Shown piece by piece: positions 1 through 6,735 of a stretch of DNA of 64,000 bases. Positions within the stretch are counted from its first letter, which is position 1, and every line of letters starts with the position of its first letter. The notes beneath the pieces are model-generated. The model made no database searches. It had not been told where the DNA came from and saw only the letters and a program-made list of their open reading frames with translations. Location of the stretch: NCBI GenBank assembly GCA_032160165.1, contig JAVHWA010000066.1:1-64000 (forward strand). Direction: 5' to 3'. The DNA comes from QHXM01 sp032160165 (lineage in GTDB: Bacteria > Acidobacteriota > Blastocatellia > Pyrinomonadales > Pyrinomonadaceae). The translations under genes and the position numbers were made by a program.

Positions 1-198
1 TTCCTGGACGGCGCCCGCGCTGCGGTAGCGTTTGGGCAGGCGCCTGAGCGGTTAGCGCTCGAGGTAGAGCCGGGCGTGACAATGGCCGACGAGTTGAACA
101 GTGTGGCGGTACATAACGCATATCACCTTGGCAAGATCGTTGCGTTGCGGCAGCGGATCGGCGCGTGGCCGCCCACGGCAGCGTCGGACGGGCCGTAA
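1..198 (+). CDS. DinB-family protein, C-terminal fragment
   Basis: An open frame enters from the left edge and ends with TAA at 196-198, giving the last 65 residues of a protein whose start is outside the window. The tail contains the pattern H-N-A-Y-H-L-G-K-I-V followed by L-R-Q-R-I-G-A-W-P-P. This is characteristic of the last helix of DinB/YfiT-like four-helix-bundle proteins, where the second His is usually a metal ligand. The family includes metal-dependent thiol transferases and DNA-damage-inducible proteins; the substrate cannot be inferred. The next gene starts 25 bases downstream on the same strand. Confidence 0.7.
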   Translation, partial: FLDGARAAVAFGQAPERLALEVEPGVTMADELNSVAVHNAYHLGKIVALRQRIGAWPPTAASDGP

Positions 199-223
199 CC
201 CGTGTTTCTTTGAGAAGTAATCA

Positions 224-1297
224 ATGCTCATAAAGCGGTTCGTTTTCCTCTTAGGGCTCACTGCGCTGCTCTTCTCTTCCGCTCCCGGCAGAGCTCAAGA
301 CCCCCAAGTGGACATAGTACGCGTCAGAACGCGTGTCGTCTTCATCGATACTCTCGTGCAGGACAAAAAAACCGGCGCGCCGGTCGCTGACCTGACACGC
401 GAGAACTTTGAGGTGCTGGCCGATGGAAAGCCGCGAGCGCTTTCATACTTCAGCCGCGCTGGTGAAGGCCGCCGCCGCCCGCTGGCGCTCGTGCTGATCA
501 TAGACGAGTTGGTTGCGACGAACGCCGATGAATCTCTGCGCCGGAGCAAAGTGCTGGAATCGTTAGGCTCCGCACTCCGGAAGCTGGCTCCCGAAGACGA
601 AGTCGCCGTCATGGCTAACATCGGCGGCCTAACGACACCATTGAAGATGCTCGCAGATTTCACCCGTGACCAAGGGAAGGTGGCGGAGGCTTTGGCGGCA
701 ATCGGCACCCTCTCCAGGCCCCAGCCGAGGTGGTATCGCGATGAGTTAGAGAACGTTCTCACCGTGGTTGAGCAAGCGACCATGAAGCGGCCGGACTCGC
801 AAATTGTGGTCGTCACTCTGACAACGATCCTGGAACCGATACGTTTCTCCGAACGCGATAAGATTGTGGGCAGACTTGTACGCGCCAACACGCTCTACAG
901 TCCGCTAATTCGCAACCCAGGGAAGCCTTCGATCAAAATGAAGAATGTCCCCGGCAGAATGCCGGCGCCGCCGCGCCCGATTTTCGCTGCGATTGGACGG
1001 TTAGTGGGAACGGACGTCTACGCGCCGGAACACATCGCTGAACAGACCGGCGGCGAGGCTCAGTCCGTTAAGCAAGCGGAGGACTATGGCGCCGCCCTCG
1101 AAAAACTCATCGGTAATCTGGCCGCGCGTTACAACCTCGGCTTCACTCTTATGGAGAGGGAGCAGGACGACGGGCGTATGCACAAGCTGCAGGTAAGAAC
1201 GAAAGTTCGCGACGCAAAGGGCAAGGAGCGAAAGTTACTTGTGAGGGCGCGTCGCGGCTACTACATGAGGATGCCCGCGCCGCTGTCCGAGAAGTGA
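224..1297 (+). CDS. Exported VWFA-related domain protein
   Basis: 357 residues with a signal peptide over about residues 1-24 (cleavage near GRAQ/D). After it comes the strand I-V-R-V-R-T-R-V-V-F-I-D and the segment V-A-D-L-T-R-E-N-F-E-V-L-A-D-G-K, which mark the VWFA-related family abundant in Acidobacteriota. A von Willebrand A-like region follows (LALVLIIDELV at about residue 87), but the metal-binding DxSxS motif is not intact, so metal-dependent adhesion is doubtful. The protein is probably periplasmic or secreted and its function is unknown. A longer paralogue lies at 6736-8931. The first attC-like site begins about 44 bases after the stop. Confidence 0.85.
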   Translation: MLIKRFVFLLGLTALLFSSAPGRAQDPQVDIVRVRTRVVFIDTLVQDKKTGAPVADLTRENFEVLADGKPRALSYFSRAGEGRRRPLALVLIIDELVATNADESLRRSKVLESLGSALRKLAPEDEVAVMANIGGLTTPLKMLADFTRDQGKVAEALAAIGTLSRPQPRWYRDELENVLTVVEQATMKRPDSQIVVVTLTTILEPIRFSERDKIVGRLVRANTLYSPLIRNPGKPSIKMKNVPGRMPAPPRPIFAAIGRLVGTDVYAPEHIAEQTGGEAQSVKQAEDYGAALEKLIGNLAARYNLGFTLMEREQDDGRMHKLQVRTKVRDAKGKERKLLVRARRGYYMRMPAPLSEK

Positions 1298-1340
1298 GAA
1301 TGTTTGAGCCCGCGTTCGGTTGGCCTCGTAGTTGGACGCC

Positions 1341-1464
1341 GCCGAACAAATCGTTCGACGCGATTGGGAGAGAGCCAAGGGATGAGGGATGAATTCGATT
1401 TATGCCTTCATCCCTCATCCCTCATCCCTTAATTCGCGCCGCCACGTCAACTCAACCGTTATGC
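1341..1464 (+). other. attC-like recombination site 1
   Basis: The left end reads GCCGAAC (1341-1347), spacer, GTTCGAC (1353-1359). The right end reads GTCAAC (1446-1451), spacer, GTTATGC (1458-1464). The outer boxes pair as R''/R'. The inner boxes pair as L''/L' with one unpaired extra C on the left, the same asymmetry as in integron attC sites. The central region holds a separate 16-bp perfect inverted repeat (1377-1392 / 1415-1430), which would be the variable terminal structure. The next gene starts 14 bases after the right box. Confidence 0.65.
1377..1430. repeat. TCATCCC short-unit inverted repeat
   Basis: The arm at 1377-1392 is the exact reverse complement of 1415-1430 (16 bp, 22-base loop). 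The right side is three tandem copies of the heptamer TCATCCC (1409-1429). It lies inside attC-like site 1. A related motif (CCCTCATCCCTTTATTC) occurs at 16386-16402. Confidence 0.8.
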
Positions 1465-1477
1465 CGCTCTCTTTAGT

Positions 1478-2020
1478 ATGACAATGTTTAGCTATAAAGT
1501 AGATCCTCAGTCAGAGCTATGTATGCTTGAAGAACGGCACGCAGAGATGTTATTCGATCTGATCGAGCAGAACAGAGAACGGCATCCTGAAGTACCTCAA
1601 CTCTACTCACTTGAAGATGCCCGGATGTATATCAGACGTGACCTTGCGCTCTTTGCGGAAAACAAAGGATTGGGGATTGGTATTTGGTTTGAGGGGAAGT
1701 TGGCAGGCACTATTCGTTATCATGAAATCGATTGGACAAATCGAAGCACTGAACTCGGCTACTGGTTAGGCGGGATATATGAAGGTAAAGGGCTTGTCAC
1801 TAGAGCTTGCCAAGTGATGATTAACCACGCATTCAGCGAACTTGGTTTGAACCGCGTCGTAATAAGTTGCGCTACAGAGAATGAAAAGAGCCGGGCCATA
1901 GCTGAGAAATTGGGTTTCATGCGAGAGGGTATTCTACGACAATCCGATTGGCTCAAAGATCGGTTTGTCGATCACGCCGTGTATGGAATACTAGCGAGTG
2001 AATGGCTAAGCAGAAAATAG
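1478..2020 (+). CDS. GNAT N-acetyltransferase, RimL-like
   Basis: 180 residues with the full GNAT fold. A central strand E-L-G-Y-W-L-G is followed by the acetyl-CoA pyrophosphate loop Y-E-G-K-G-L-V-T-R-A, and later by N-R-V-V-I-S-C-A-T-E-N-E-K-S and A-E-K-L-G-F-M-R-E-G-I-L, typical of ribosomal-protein-serine acetyltransferases. It probably acetylates an N-terminal amine or small amine; the substrate is unknown. The base composition is visibly more AT-rich than its neighbours, and it sits between two attC-like sites. Both points fit a cassette gene acquired by transfer. An in-frame ATG at 1484 is an alternative start. Confidence 0.85.
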   Translation: MTMFSYKVDPQSELCMLEERHAEMLFDLIEQNRERHPEVPQLYSLEDARMYIRRDLALFAENKGLGIGIWFEGKLAGTIRYHEIDWTNRSTELGYWLGGIYEGKGLVTRACQVMINHAFSELGLNRVVISCATENEKSRAIAEKLGFMREGILRQSDWLKDRFVDHAVYGILASEWLSRK

Positions 2021-2054
2021 AATCGGCGGACGACATTTTTCTATTGTCGGCGCT

Positions 2055-2110
2055 GTCTAACAAGCCAGTGCCCTTCGATTGCGAGCACATCGTTGACTCC
2101 GGCGTCGGGC
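2055..2110 (+). other. Possible attC-like site (weak)
   Basis: A 56-base segment starts with GTCTAACAAG (2055-2064), a very common attC left end, and finishes with GTTGACTCC (2092-2100) and GTCGGGC (2104-2110). The right half matches the layout of the other sites here (GTYRAC, spacer, GTTRRRY). The outer boxes pair only partly, at 4 of 7 positions, and no clean L''/L' pair is visible. It may be a diverged cassette boundary after the GNAT gene. Confidence 0.35.
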
Positions 2111-2137
2111 GGCTCATAACAAGGGAGAAGTGACACG

Positions 2138-2620
2138 ATGAATCCAGCTAAGAATACGATTTGCCTTTGGTACGACCGCGACGCCGAGGAGGCGGCGCGA
2201 TTTTACGCCAGGACGTTTCCCGGGTCATCCGTTGGCGCGGTGCATCTCGCGCCGGGAGACTTTCCCTCCGGGAAGAAAGGGGACGTGTTAACGGTCGAGT
2301 TTACGGTGATGGGAATTCCCTGCCTCGGGCTCAATGGCGGACCCGCGTTCAAGCACAACGAAGCTTTCTCGTTTCAGGTCGCAACCAATGACCAGGCCGA
2401 AACTGATCGTTACTGGAACGCCATCGTCGGCAACGGCGGCGAAGAGAGTGCGTGCGGATGGTGCAGGGACAAATGGGGCCTGTCCTGGCAGATTACGCCG
2501 ATCGTGCTGACGAAAGCGGTAACCGATCCCGATCCCGCTGTGGCAAAGCGCGCGTTCGACGCGATGATGCAAATGAAAAAAATCGACGTCGCTGCAATCG
2601 AGGCGGCGCGCCGCGGCTAA
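2138..2620 (+). CDS. VOC-family protein (PhnB / 3-dmu-9_3-mt type)
   Basis: 160 residues. The start I-C-L-W-Y-D-R-D-A-E-E-A-A-R-F-Y and the later G-K-K-G-D-V-L-T-V-E-F-T-V-M-G and W-G-L-S-W-Q-I-T-P are the signature of the PhnB-like branch of the vicinal oxygen chelate superfamily. Members are small, cytosolic, often dimeric, and mostly of unknown substrate. The name 3-demethylubiquinone methyltransferase used for the Pfam family is historical and should not be read as activity. A good ribosome-binding site (AAGGGAG, 2121-2127) precedes the ATG. It lies in the cassette-like region. Confidence 0.85.
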   Translation: MNPAKNTICLWYDRDAEEAARFYARTFPGSSVGAVHLAPGDFPSGKKGDVLTVEFTVMGIPCLGLNGGPAFKHNEAFSFQVATNDQAETDRYWNAIVGNGGEESACGWCRDKWGLSWQITPIVLTKAVTDPDPAVAKRAFDAMMQMKKIDVAAIEAARRG

Positions 2621-2842
2621 GGCAAACACCTCGCGATTTCTCTCAAGGCTGTTAATGACGCCTTGTGTCTGCTGCTTCAGAAGAAGCAAAGCGCTGGTCC
2701 CCGTTAAAGGTCATCGCAGAGGCGAAAAAAGCCTTGCAGCTAACGACGCGATAGCATGCTTCTCAAGGTACTTTGTCCTTTCAGGTTGAAGGCTGATCGC
2801 GCGCCGCAGCTAAAGGCCATTGCGATGCCGCTATAAATTCTA

Positions 2843-3436
2843 ATGAATGCACGAGCCACTGTTTCCGCGACTCTGCTTCTGCTGGTGATTTCCGCTATTG
2901 TTCACGCGCAGACTCCTCCTCCCGCGCCCGCGGCGGACTTCGTTCCGAAGCAATGGAAAGAGTTCGTCCCAAACGAGGGCGGTTTCAAGGTCAGGATGCC
3001 GGGTGTTCCAAGTGAGGTATCTCAACCGATTGGAAGCAAACCGGGGTCGGCCGTCGGACATTTTTATAACTTGATTACTAAAACTGCGGAATACGTGGTG
3101 GGCTACACGATATTTGCACGCGACCTGGAAACCTTGCAACCTGGCAACGTCACGCTCGATGGTATTCGCGACCGTATGCTTGTCAGGGAAAGTGGAAAAC
3201 TCTTATCTGAACAGGACATAAGCGCGGCCGGTCATCCGGGACGGTCTTTGGTTATCGAAGTGTCCGATGGCATATTTCGGGACAGATATTTCCTGGTCGG
3301 GAATCGCTTGTACACTGTGACGGTGTTTACTTCAAAGGTTAAAGCGCGATCCGACGTCGATACTGCGGGAATCCGTAGAGCTCAAGAGTCAGTCGCCAAC
3401 AGATTTTTGGATTCATTCAGCCTCTTGACCAAATGA
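2843..3436 (+). CDS. Exported protein of unknown function
   Basis: 197 residues with a clear signal peptide (residues 1-22, cleavage after V-H-A) and a Pro/Ala-rich linker. A compact domain starts W-K-E-F-V-P-N-E-G-G-F-K-V-R-M-P-G and contains E-Y-V-V-G-Y-T-I-F and F-R-D-R-Y-F-L-V-G-N-R-L-Y. This layout is common in small acidobacterial and planctomycete secreted proteins and loosely resembles PsbP-like folds. No catalytic motif is visible. It shares the interval between attC-like sites with the VOC gene; the 222 bases between the two genes show nothing I can name. Confidence 0.7.
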   Translation: MNARATVSATLLLLVISAIVHAQTPPPAPAADFVPKQWKEFVPNEGGFKVRMPGVPSEVSQPIGSKPGSAVGHFYNLITKTAEYVVGYTIFARDLETLQPGNVTLDGIRDRMLVRESGKLLSEQDISAAGHPGRSLVIEVSDGIFRDRYFLVGNRLYTVTVFTSKVKARSDVDTAGIRRAQESVANRFLDSFSLLTK

Positions 3437-3441
3437 CCGAG

Positions 3442-3541
3442 GCATAATAAATCTTTGGACGCGAGCGGCGGGAGCGAACTGATTGCGGGTTTCGGATTGC
3501 GGATTTAGTTCCGCGCCGCCGCGTTAACTCCACCGTTATGT
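3442..3541 (+). other. attC-like recombination site 2
   Basis: The left boxes are GCATAAT (3442-3448) and TTTGGAC (3454-3460). The right boxes are GTTAAC (3523-3528) and GTTATGT (3535-3541). The inner arms GCGAGCGGCGGGAGC and CCGCGCCGCCGC extend the pairing imperfectly. The loop contains three ATTGCGG-type repeats (3482-3505). The next coding start is only 5 bases after the right box, as expected for cassettes. Confidence 0.6.
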
Positions 3542-3545
3542 TGCT

Positions 3546-3884
3546 ATGACTGTCCTGCGCACGAAAGAGGAAATCGACGCAGAAAGTCGGCGACTTCGCG
3601 CCGAATATGGTGTGCTCTTTGACGATGTCGCAGCCATATTCTTCCGCTATGATCCGATTGGAATCAATTTCGAAGACAACACCGACGAGTACGAACCTGA
3701 GGCGCGTACAATTCTGCCGCGGCTCAGAACTTGTCACTCGCCGGAGGACGTCCTAACCGTCGTACACGAAGAATTCCAACGTTGGTTTGACCCAGACATC
3801 GCCGGTGCTCGCGAGAAATACTCTACCATCGCCAACGATGTATGGGCTCTCTGGCAGAGATCACCATTGGCGGACGCAACATAA
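3546..3884 (+). CDS. Hypothetical acidic protein in a cassette
   Basis: 112 residues, no signal peptide or membrane helix, rich in Asp/Glu. Segments F-D-D-V-A-A-I-F-F-R-Y-D-P-I-G-I-N-F and V-V-H-E-E-F-Q-R-W-F resemble small DUF proteins often found near immunity or cassette genes, but I do not recognise a family. The stop TAA (3882-3884) lies inside the left box of attC-like site 3, and the start lies directly after site 2. This is therefore a minimal one-gene cassette of 444 bases. Confidence 0.65.
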   Translation: MTVLRTKEEIDAESRRLRAEYGVLFDDVAAIFFRYDPIGINFEDNTDEYEPEARTILPRLRTCHSPEDVLTVVHEEFQRWFDPDIAGAREKYSTIANDVWALWQRSPLADAT

Positions 3885-3985
3885 CAATTCGTTCGACCGG
3901 AGCGGCGGGAGCCTCTGAATTGCGGATTTCGGAATGCGGATTGTGGAATTGCAATCGCTCCGTCGCGTCAACTCCCACGTTAGGC
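3879..3985 (+). other. attC-like recombination site 3 (best example)
   Basis: The left end is ACATAAC (3879-3885), AATTC, GTTCGAC (3891-3897), GGAGCGGCGGGAGC. The right end is GCTCCGTCGC, GTCAAC (3967-3972), TCCCAC, GTTAGGC (3979-3985). Outer boxes pair TAAC/GTTA. Inner boxes pair GTTCGAC with GTCAAC leaving one extra C on the left, exactly the asymmetry of canonical attC sites. The AACAATTCGTTC stretch is close to the left end of classical resistance-cassette attC sites. The loop again holds ATTGCGG-type repeats. Confidence 0.72.
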
Positions 3986-4050
3986 GCTTATTCTCGAATT
4001 ACTGAGGGTAACGTGCATCATATCTAAAAAGTTAGGGTGGCAATGCAATT

Positions 4051-4689
4051 ATGAGAACGGTTGTTTTGCTTGTGTTAGTGATTATTTGCTGCCCCGGGGT
4101 TCACGGCCAAAAACAAACTCCTGCAGATCCCTTCGGATTAGCCACATTCGGTTTCGAGAATAAGCTGGAGAGCAGGCCGCTAATTTCACCGCCCGTGGAA
4201 CCACCACAGTCCCGAGCTTGTGGTGTGGGAATCTATTTGAGGGAAGAGACATTCACGGTGAATAATAAACCGAAGAAGATCAAAACTGTGATTGCTTACT
4301 TTTTGCCTAATCCAAAAACTTTGTCCATATTTAACGACACAGATAAGATGAAACCTGAGCCCTCGCAGAATTCCGCCCAGAGGCTAACTAACTTACCCCC
4401 AGGGGTCTCGTCGTTAACCTTTTTTTGGCCACCCAAGCTTAGAAGCTTACAGCAGGTTCTGCTTATGAGGGCCGAAAATGTAGACAGGGGACTGATTGAG
4501 AAGACAATGGACTTTCCGGCGGTACTAAATGTACAGGAGGGTGACACAGCTTCAATCCTCTGGACCTTTGACGCTTTCATCCCCGGCTCTCCGCCCCCGA
4601 TGTTATTAGGGAACTTTATAGCGTCTGACCCTGTGCTGTTAAGAATGTACCTCCCTCGCGGGGCTAAGAAATGCTTAGAATGGAAGTAA
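4051..4689 (+). CDS. Exported protein of unknown function in a cassette
   Basis: 212 residues with a signal peptide (about 1-19, cleavage near V-H-G/Q-K). The mature part has one Cys pair candidate (A-C-G-V-G-I-Y near residue 55 and K-K-C-L-E-W at the end) and no recognisable catalytic motif. I do not recognise the family. The gene is more AT-rich than the surrounding chromosome and is bounded by attC-like sites 3 and 4, consistent with a mobile cassette. The start is 66 bases after site 3, further than for the other cassette genes. Confidence 0.65.
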   Translation: MRTVVLLVLVIICCPGVHGQKQTPADPFGLATFGFENKLESRPLISPPVEPPQSRACGVGIYLREETFTVNNKPKKIKTVIAYFLPNPKTLSIFNDTDKMKPEPSQNSAQRLTNLPPGVSSLTFFWPPKLRSLQQVLLMRAENVDRGLIEKTMDFPAVLNVQEGDTASILWTFDAFIPGSPPPMLLGNFIASDPVLLRMYLPRGAKKCLEWK

Positions 4690-4743
4690 GTATTTTCAAC
4701 ATGGATGTCAGTCTCGATATTGGTATTGAACTGTCTTAAGGTC

Positions 4744-4769
4744 CTATTGAAAATTGAATTATTCAATAG
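4744..4769 (+). terminator. Hairpin after the 4051 cassette gene
   Basis: CTATTGAA (4744-4751) and TTCAATAG (4762-4769) form a perfect 8-bp stem with a 10-base loop, 55 bases after the stop codon and just before attC-like site 4. No T-run follows, so termination is only a suggestion. Confidence 0.4.
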
Positions 4770-4776
4770 AAGGCGC

Positions 4777-4908
4777 GCCTAGCGACTCGTTGGACCGGAG
4801 CGCGGGGAGCGTGAATGTAAGGATGAATGCGGAATGAAGAGGTTCAGAGTTCATCATCCATAGTTACACTTGCGTTTCAGCGCCGCGGCTTCAACCCAAA
4901 CCCTAGGC
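4777..4908 (+). other. attC-like recombination site 4
   Basis: The left boxes are GCCTAGC (4777-4783) and GTTGGAC (4789-4795), followed by CGGAGCGCGGGGAGC. The right boxes are TTCAAC (4890-4895) and CCTAGGC (4902-4908), preceded by CAGCGCCGCGG. Outer boxes pair over 6 of 7 bases, and inner boxes pair with one extra G on the left. The length (132 bp) is within the known attC range. Confidence 0.6.
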
Positions 4909-4950
4909 TACTTAGTTCAACCGCAGATCATGGCAGGATTGGTGATACAG

Positions 4951-5499
4951 ATGAAGCTCAAGTTTCCTCTCTTGATCCGGGCCAGCGCGACGGCTGCGTT
5001 CGCACTGGCAACCCTCGCGCTGATCGCCGGCTGCAACAAAGAGCCGGACACCGGCAACAGCCGAGAGGCCGCACCTTCGAAGAATCCGCCTGCGAGCGCC
5101 CCGCCGCGGGCAAACACACCTTCAACCGCGAATACATCACCTTCGACCTCGATACCGACTGGCCCCTCCCCCACGGAAGTCGTCAAGGGGTATTACGAAG
5201 CGGGCAAAAGAAAGGACGTTGCGGGCATCAAGAGATTTCTTTCGCGCCAGTCGCTGCAGCTGATGGAAGACGTTGCGAACCGCCAGGGCAAGACTCTGGA
5301 TCAGCTATTCATCGAGGCCGCCGACATGGAGGCACGGAAGCCCGCTCCCTTAATTTGGAACGAGAGGATAGGGGGCGATACCGCGCTGGTGGACATCAAG
5401 ACACCGGGGGAACCCATGCGGACGGTACCACTGGTTAAAGAGGCAGGCGAATGGAGGCTCGCCTTCGGTAATCCGAAGGGTGGCGCAGTTAAGCATTAG
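4951..5499 (+). CDS. Putative lipoprotein with NTF2-like domain
   Basis: 182 residues from the chosen ATG. The signal peptide ends in the lipobox L-I-A-G-C (Cys 28), so the protein is probably membrane-anchored outside the cytoplasm. A Pro/Ser/Thr-rich linker (about 29-75) precedes a domain starting P-T-E-V-V-K-G-Y-Y-E-A-G-K-R-K-D and ending E-A-G-E-W-R-L-A-F-G-N, typical of DUF4878/NTF2-like ligand-binding folds. ATG 4930 and an upstream in-frame ATG at 4870 would put extra residues before the signal peptide, and 4870 lies inside attC-like site 4, so 4951 is preferred. Confidence 0.7.
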   Translation: MKLKFPLLIRASATAAFALATLALIAGCNKEPDTGNSREAAPSKNPPASAPPRANTPSTANTSPSTSIPTGPSPTEVVKGYYEAGKRKDVAGIKRFLSRQSLQLMEDVANRQGKTLDQLFIEAADMEARKPAPLIWNERIGGDTALVDIKTPGEPMRTVPLVKEAGEWRLAFGNPKGGAVKH

Positions 5500-5611
5500 A
5501 GGCGAGTTGCGGAGCCACACTTTTTCGCGCTGGAGGTTGTCGAGTTTGCGGATCCTGATTATGAATATTCAAGAGCTGGTTACCAGTCCCAGCTCCAGCT
5601 ACGTAACGATA

Positions 5612-6229
5612 ATGAGACGCTGTCTCGTCAGCCCCGCAACTTTGTGCTTCTCGTTTTGTCTTTGCTTTGCTCTAACCGAAACTCAATCTTTGGCGCAGGA
5701 AATGAAGGTGTTGGTTAGAGATAGAAATGCGCCCATCATTCAGCTGTTCTACGTGGAGAAGAACGAGACGGTTATCAGCGCGGGTTTAGGCGCGCTTGCA
5801 GACACTAAAATGATCTACCGGCCGCAAGCGACCGATGCACCTTCAACCTCAAGCAGGGATATTGCGTTGTGGGACGCGCACTATGCCTATCCGGGGAAGA
5901 CTCCGACGCGCCCTCAGAGCGTAAGCTTTACTTTCTTCATTAACCAGGACATTCACAGATATGAACGTGATCAGAGCTTCACCGTCAGCGCCGATAGTGC
6001 GATAGTCCAGCAGGGAGATTTTGTCCTGGAGGATCGAAGCTTCGAGGGAAATGGAAAGCCTTTCACGCGGAAAGTGCTAACGGTGGTCCTGCCGACAGAC
6101 GTCTTCCTCAGCATGATTGCGGCCCGGAAAGTACAAATTAAGGTTGGGCCAGACACATACAAATTGAACAGTAGCGAGTGGAGGCATGTACAAGTATTGG
6201 CGAAGACAATAACGCCACTTCCCAACTAA
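5612..6229 (+). CDS. Exported protein of unknown function
   Basis: 205 residues from ATG 5612. The N-terminus M-R-R-C-L-V-S-P-A-T-L-C-F-S-F-C-L-C-F-A-L is a signal peptide ending near S-L-A/Q-E. The frame is open back to 5480 with another ATG at 5561, but starting there would bury the signal peptide. The mature part is beta-rich without known motifs; F-V-L-E-D-R-S-F-E-G-N-G-K-P-F-T-R-K looks like a surface loop. I do not recognise the family. Confidence 0.55.
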   Translation: MRRCLVSPATLCFSFCLCFALTETQSLAQEMKVLVRDRNAPIIQLFYVEKNETVISAGLGALADTKMIYRPQATDAPSTSSRDIALWDAHYAYPGKTPTRPQSVSFTFFINQDIHRYERDQSFTVSADSAIVQQGDFVLEDRSFEGNGKPFTRKVLTVVLPTDVFLSMIAARKVQIKVGPDTYKLNSSEWRHVQVLAKTITPLPN

Positions 6230-6271
6230 AGATAAAAGATCCAGAGCCGCGTCGGGCTTCTATACACGATT

Positions 6272-6709
6272 ATGAAAAACCTAATTCTGGCAGTATTAAT
6301 CCTGGTCGTATCGAGCGTTGGCGCATTGGCCCAGGCTGATCCTAATACCGGGCCGCTCTCGCAACTGAAAAGTGATTACAATCAGGTTGGAATTGTGGCG
6401 CACGTCAAAATCACGAGCATCAAGTTCGCGGCGGAGGATGTTCATCCGCTCTATGTCGTCCAGAGCGAAATCATTGAACCGTTCAAGGGCAAGATCAAAC
6501 GTGGTCAGCGACTTGAGTTCTATGTCCATGTCGAAGAAGGTTACGATGTAAACCGGATTCCTGGTGAGTGGGTTGTGTTTTTAGAAGGTAAATATCCTAT
6601 CCCACCTGGAGGAAAGGGTTGGTATGAATTGGAGAACTCAAGTCGGCCGGCTTCTAAAGCGACTCTTGCCATGATGCGAAAGGTAAGGAATACGAGAAAG
6701 AGGTACTAA
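6272..6709 (+). CDS. Small exported protein, OB-fold-like
   Basis: 145 residues with a signal peptide (1-20, cleavage after A-L-A). The mature sequence V-G-I-V-A-H-V-K-I-T-S-I followed by V-V-Q-S-E-I-I-E-P-F-K-G-K-I-K-R-G-Q resembles small secreted proteins with a TIMP/OB-like barrel (vxvAkVts...vlepfKG.l..G). It ends just before the VWFA gene (26-base gap, same strand), so the two may be cotranscribed. Confidence 0.6.
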   Translation: MKNLILAVLILVVSSVGALAQADPNTGPLSQLKSDYNQVGIVAHVKITSIKFAAEDVHPLYVVQSEIIEPFKGKIKRGQRLEFYVHVEEGYDVNRIPGEWVVFLEGKYPIPPGGKGWYELENSSRPASKATLAMMRKVRNTRKRY

Positions 6710-6735
6710 CGCAAACGAAGGCCAACCAGATCCTC

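Noticed and set aside
5493..5520. Fifth clear attC site after the lipoprotein gene
   Set aside because: A left half (GCATTAG, GTTGCGGAGC) is suggestive, but no matching right half was found downstream.
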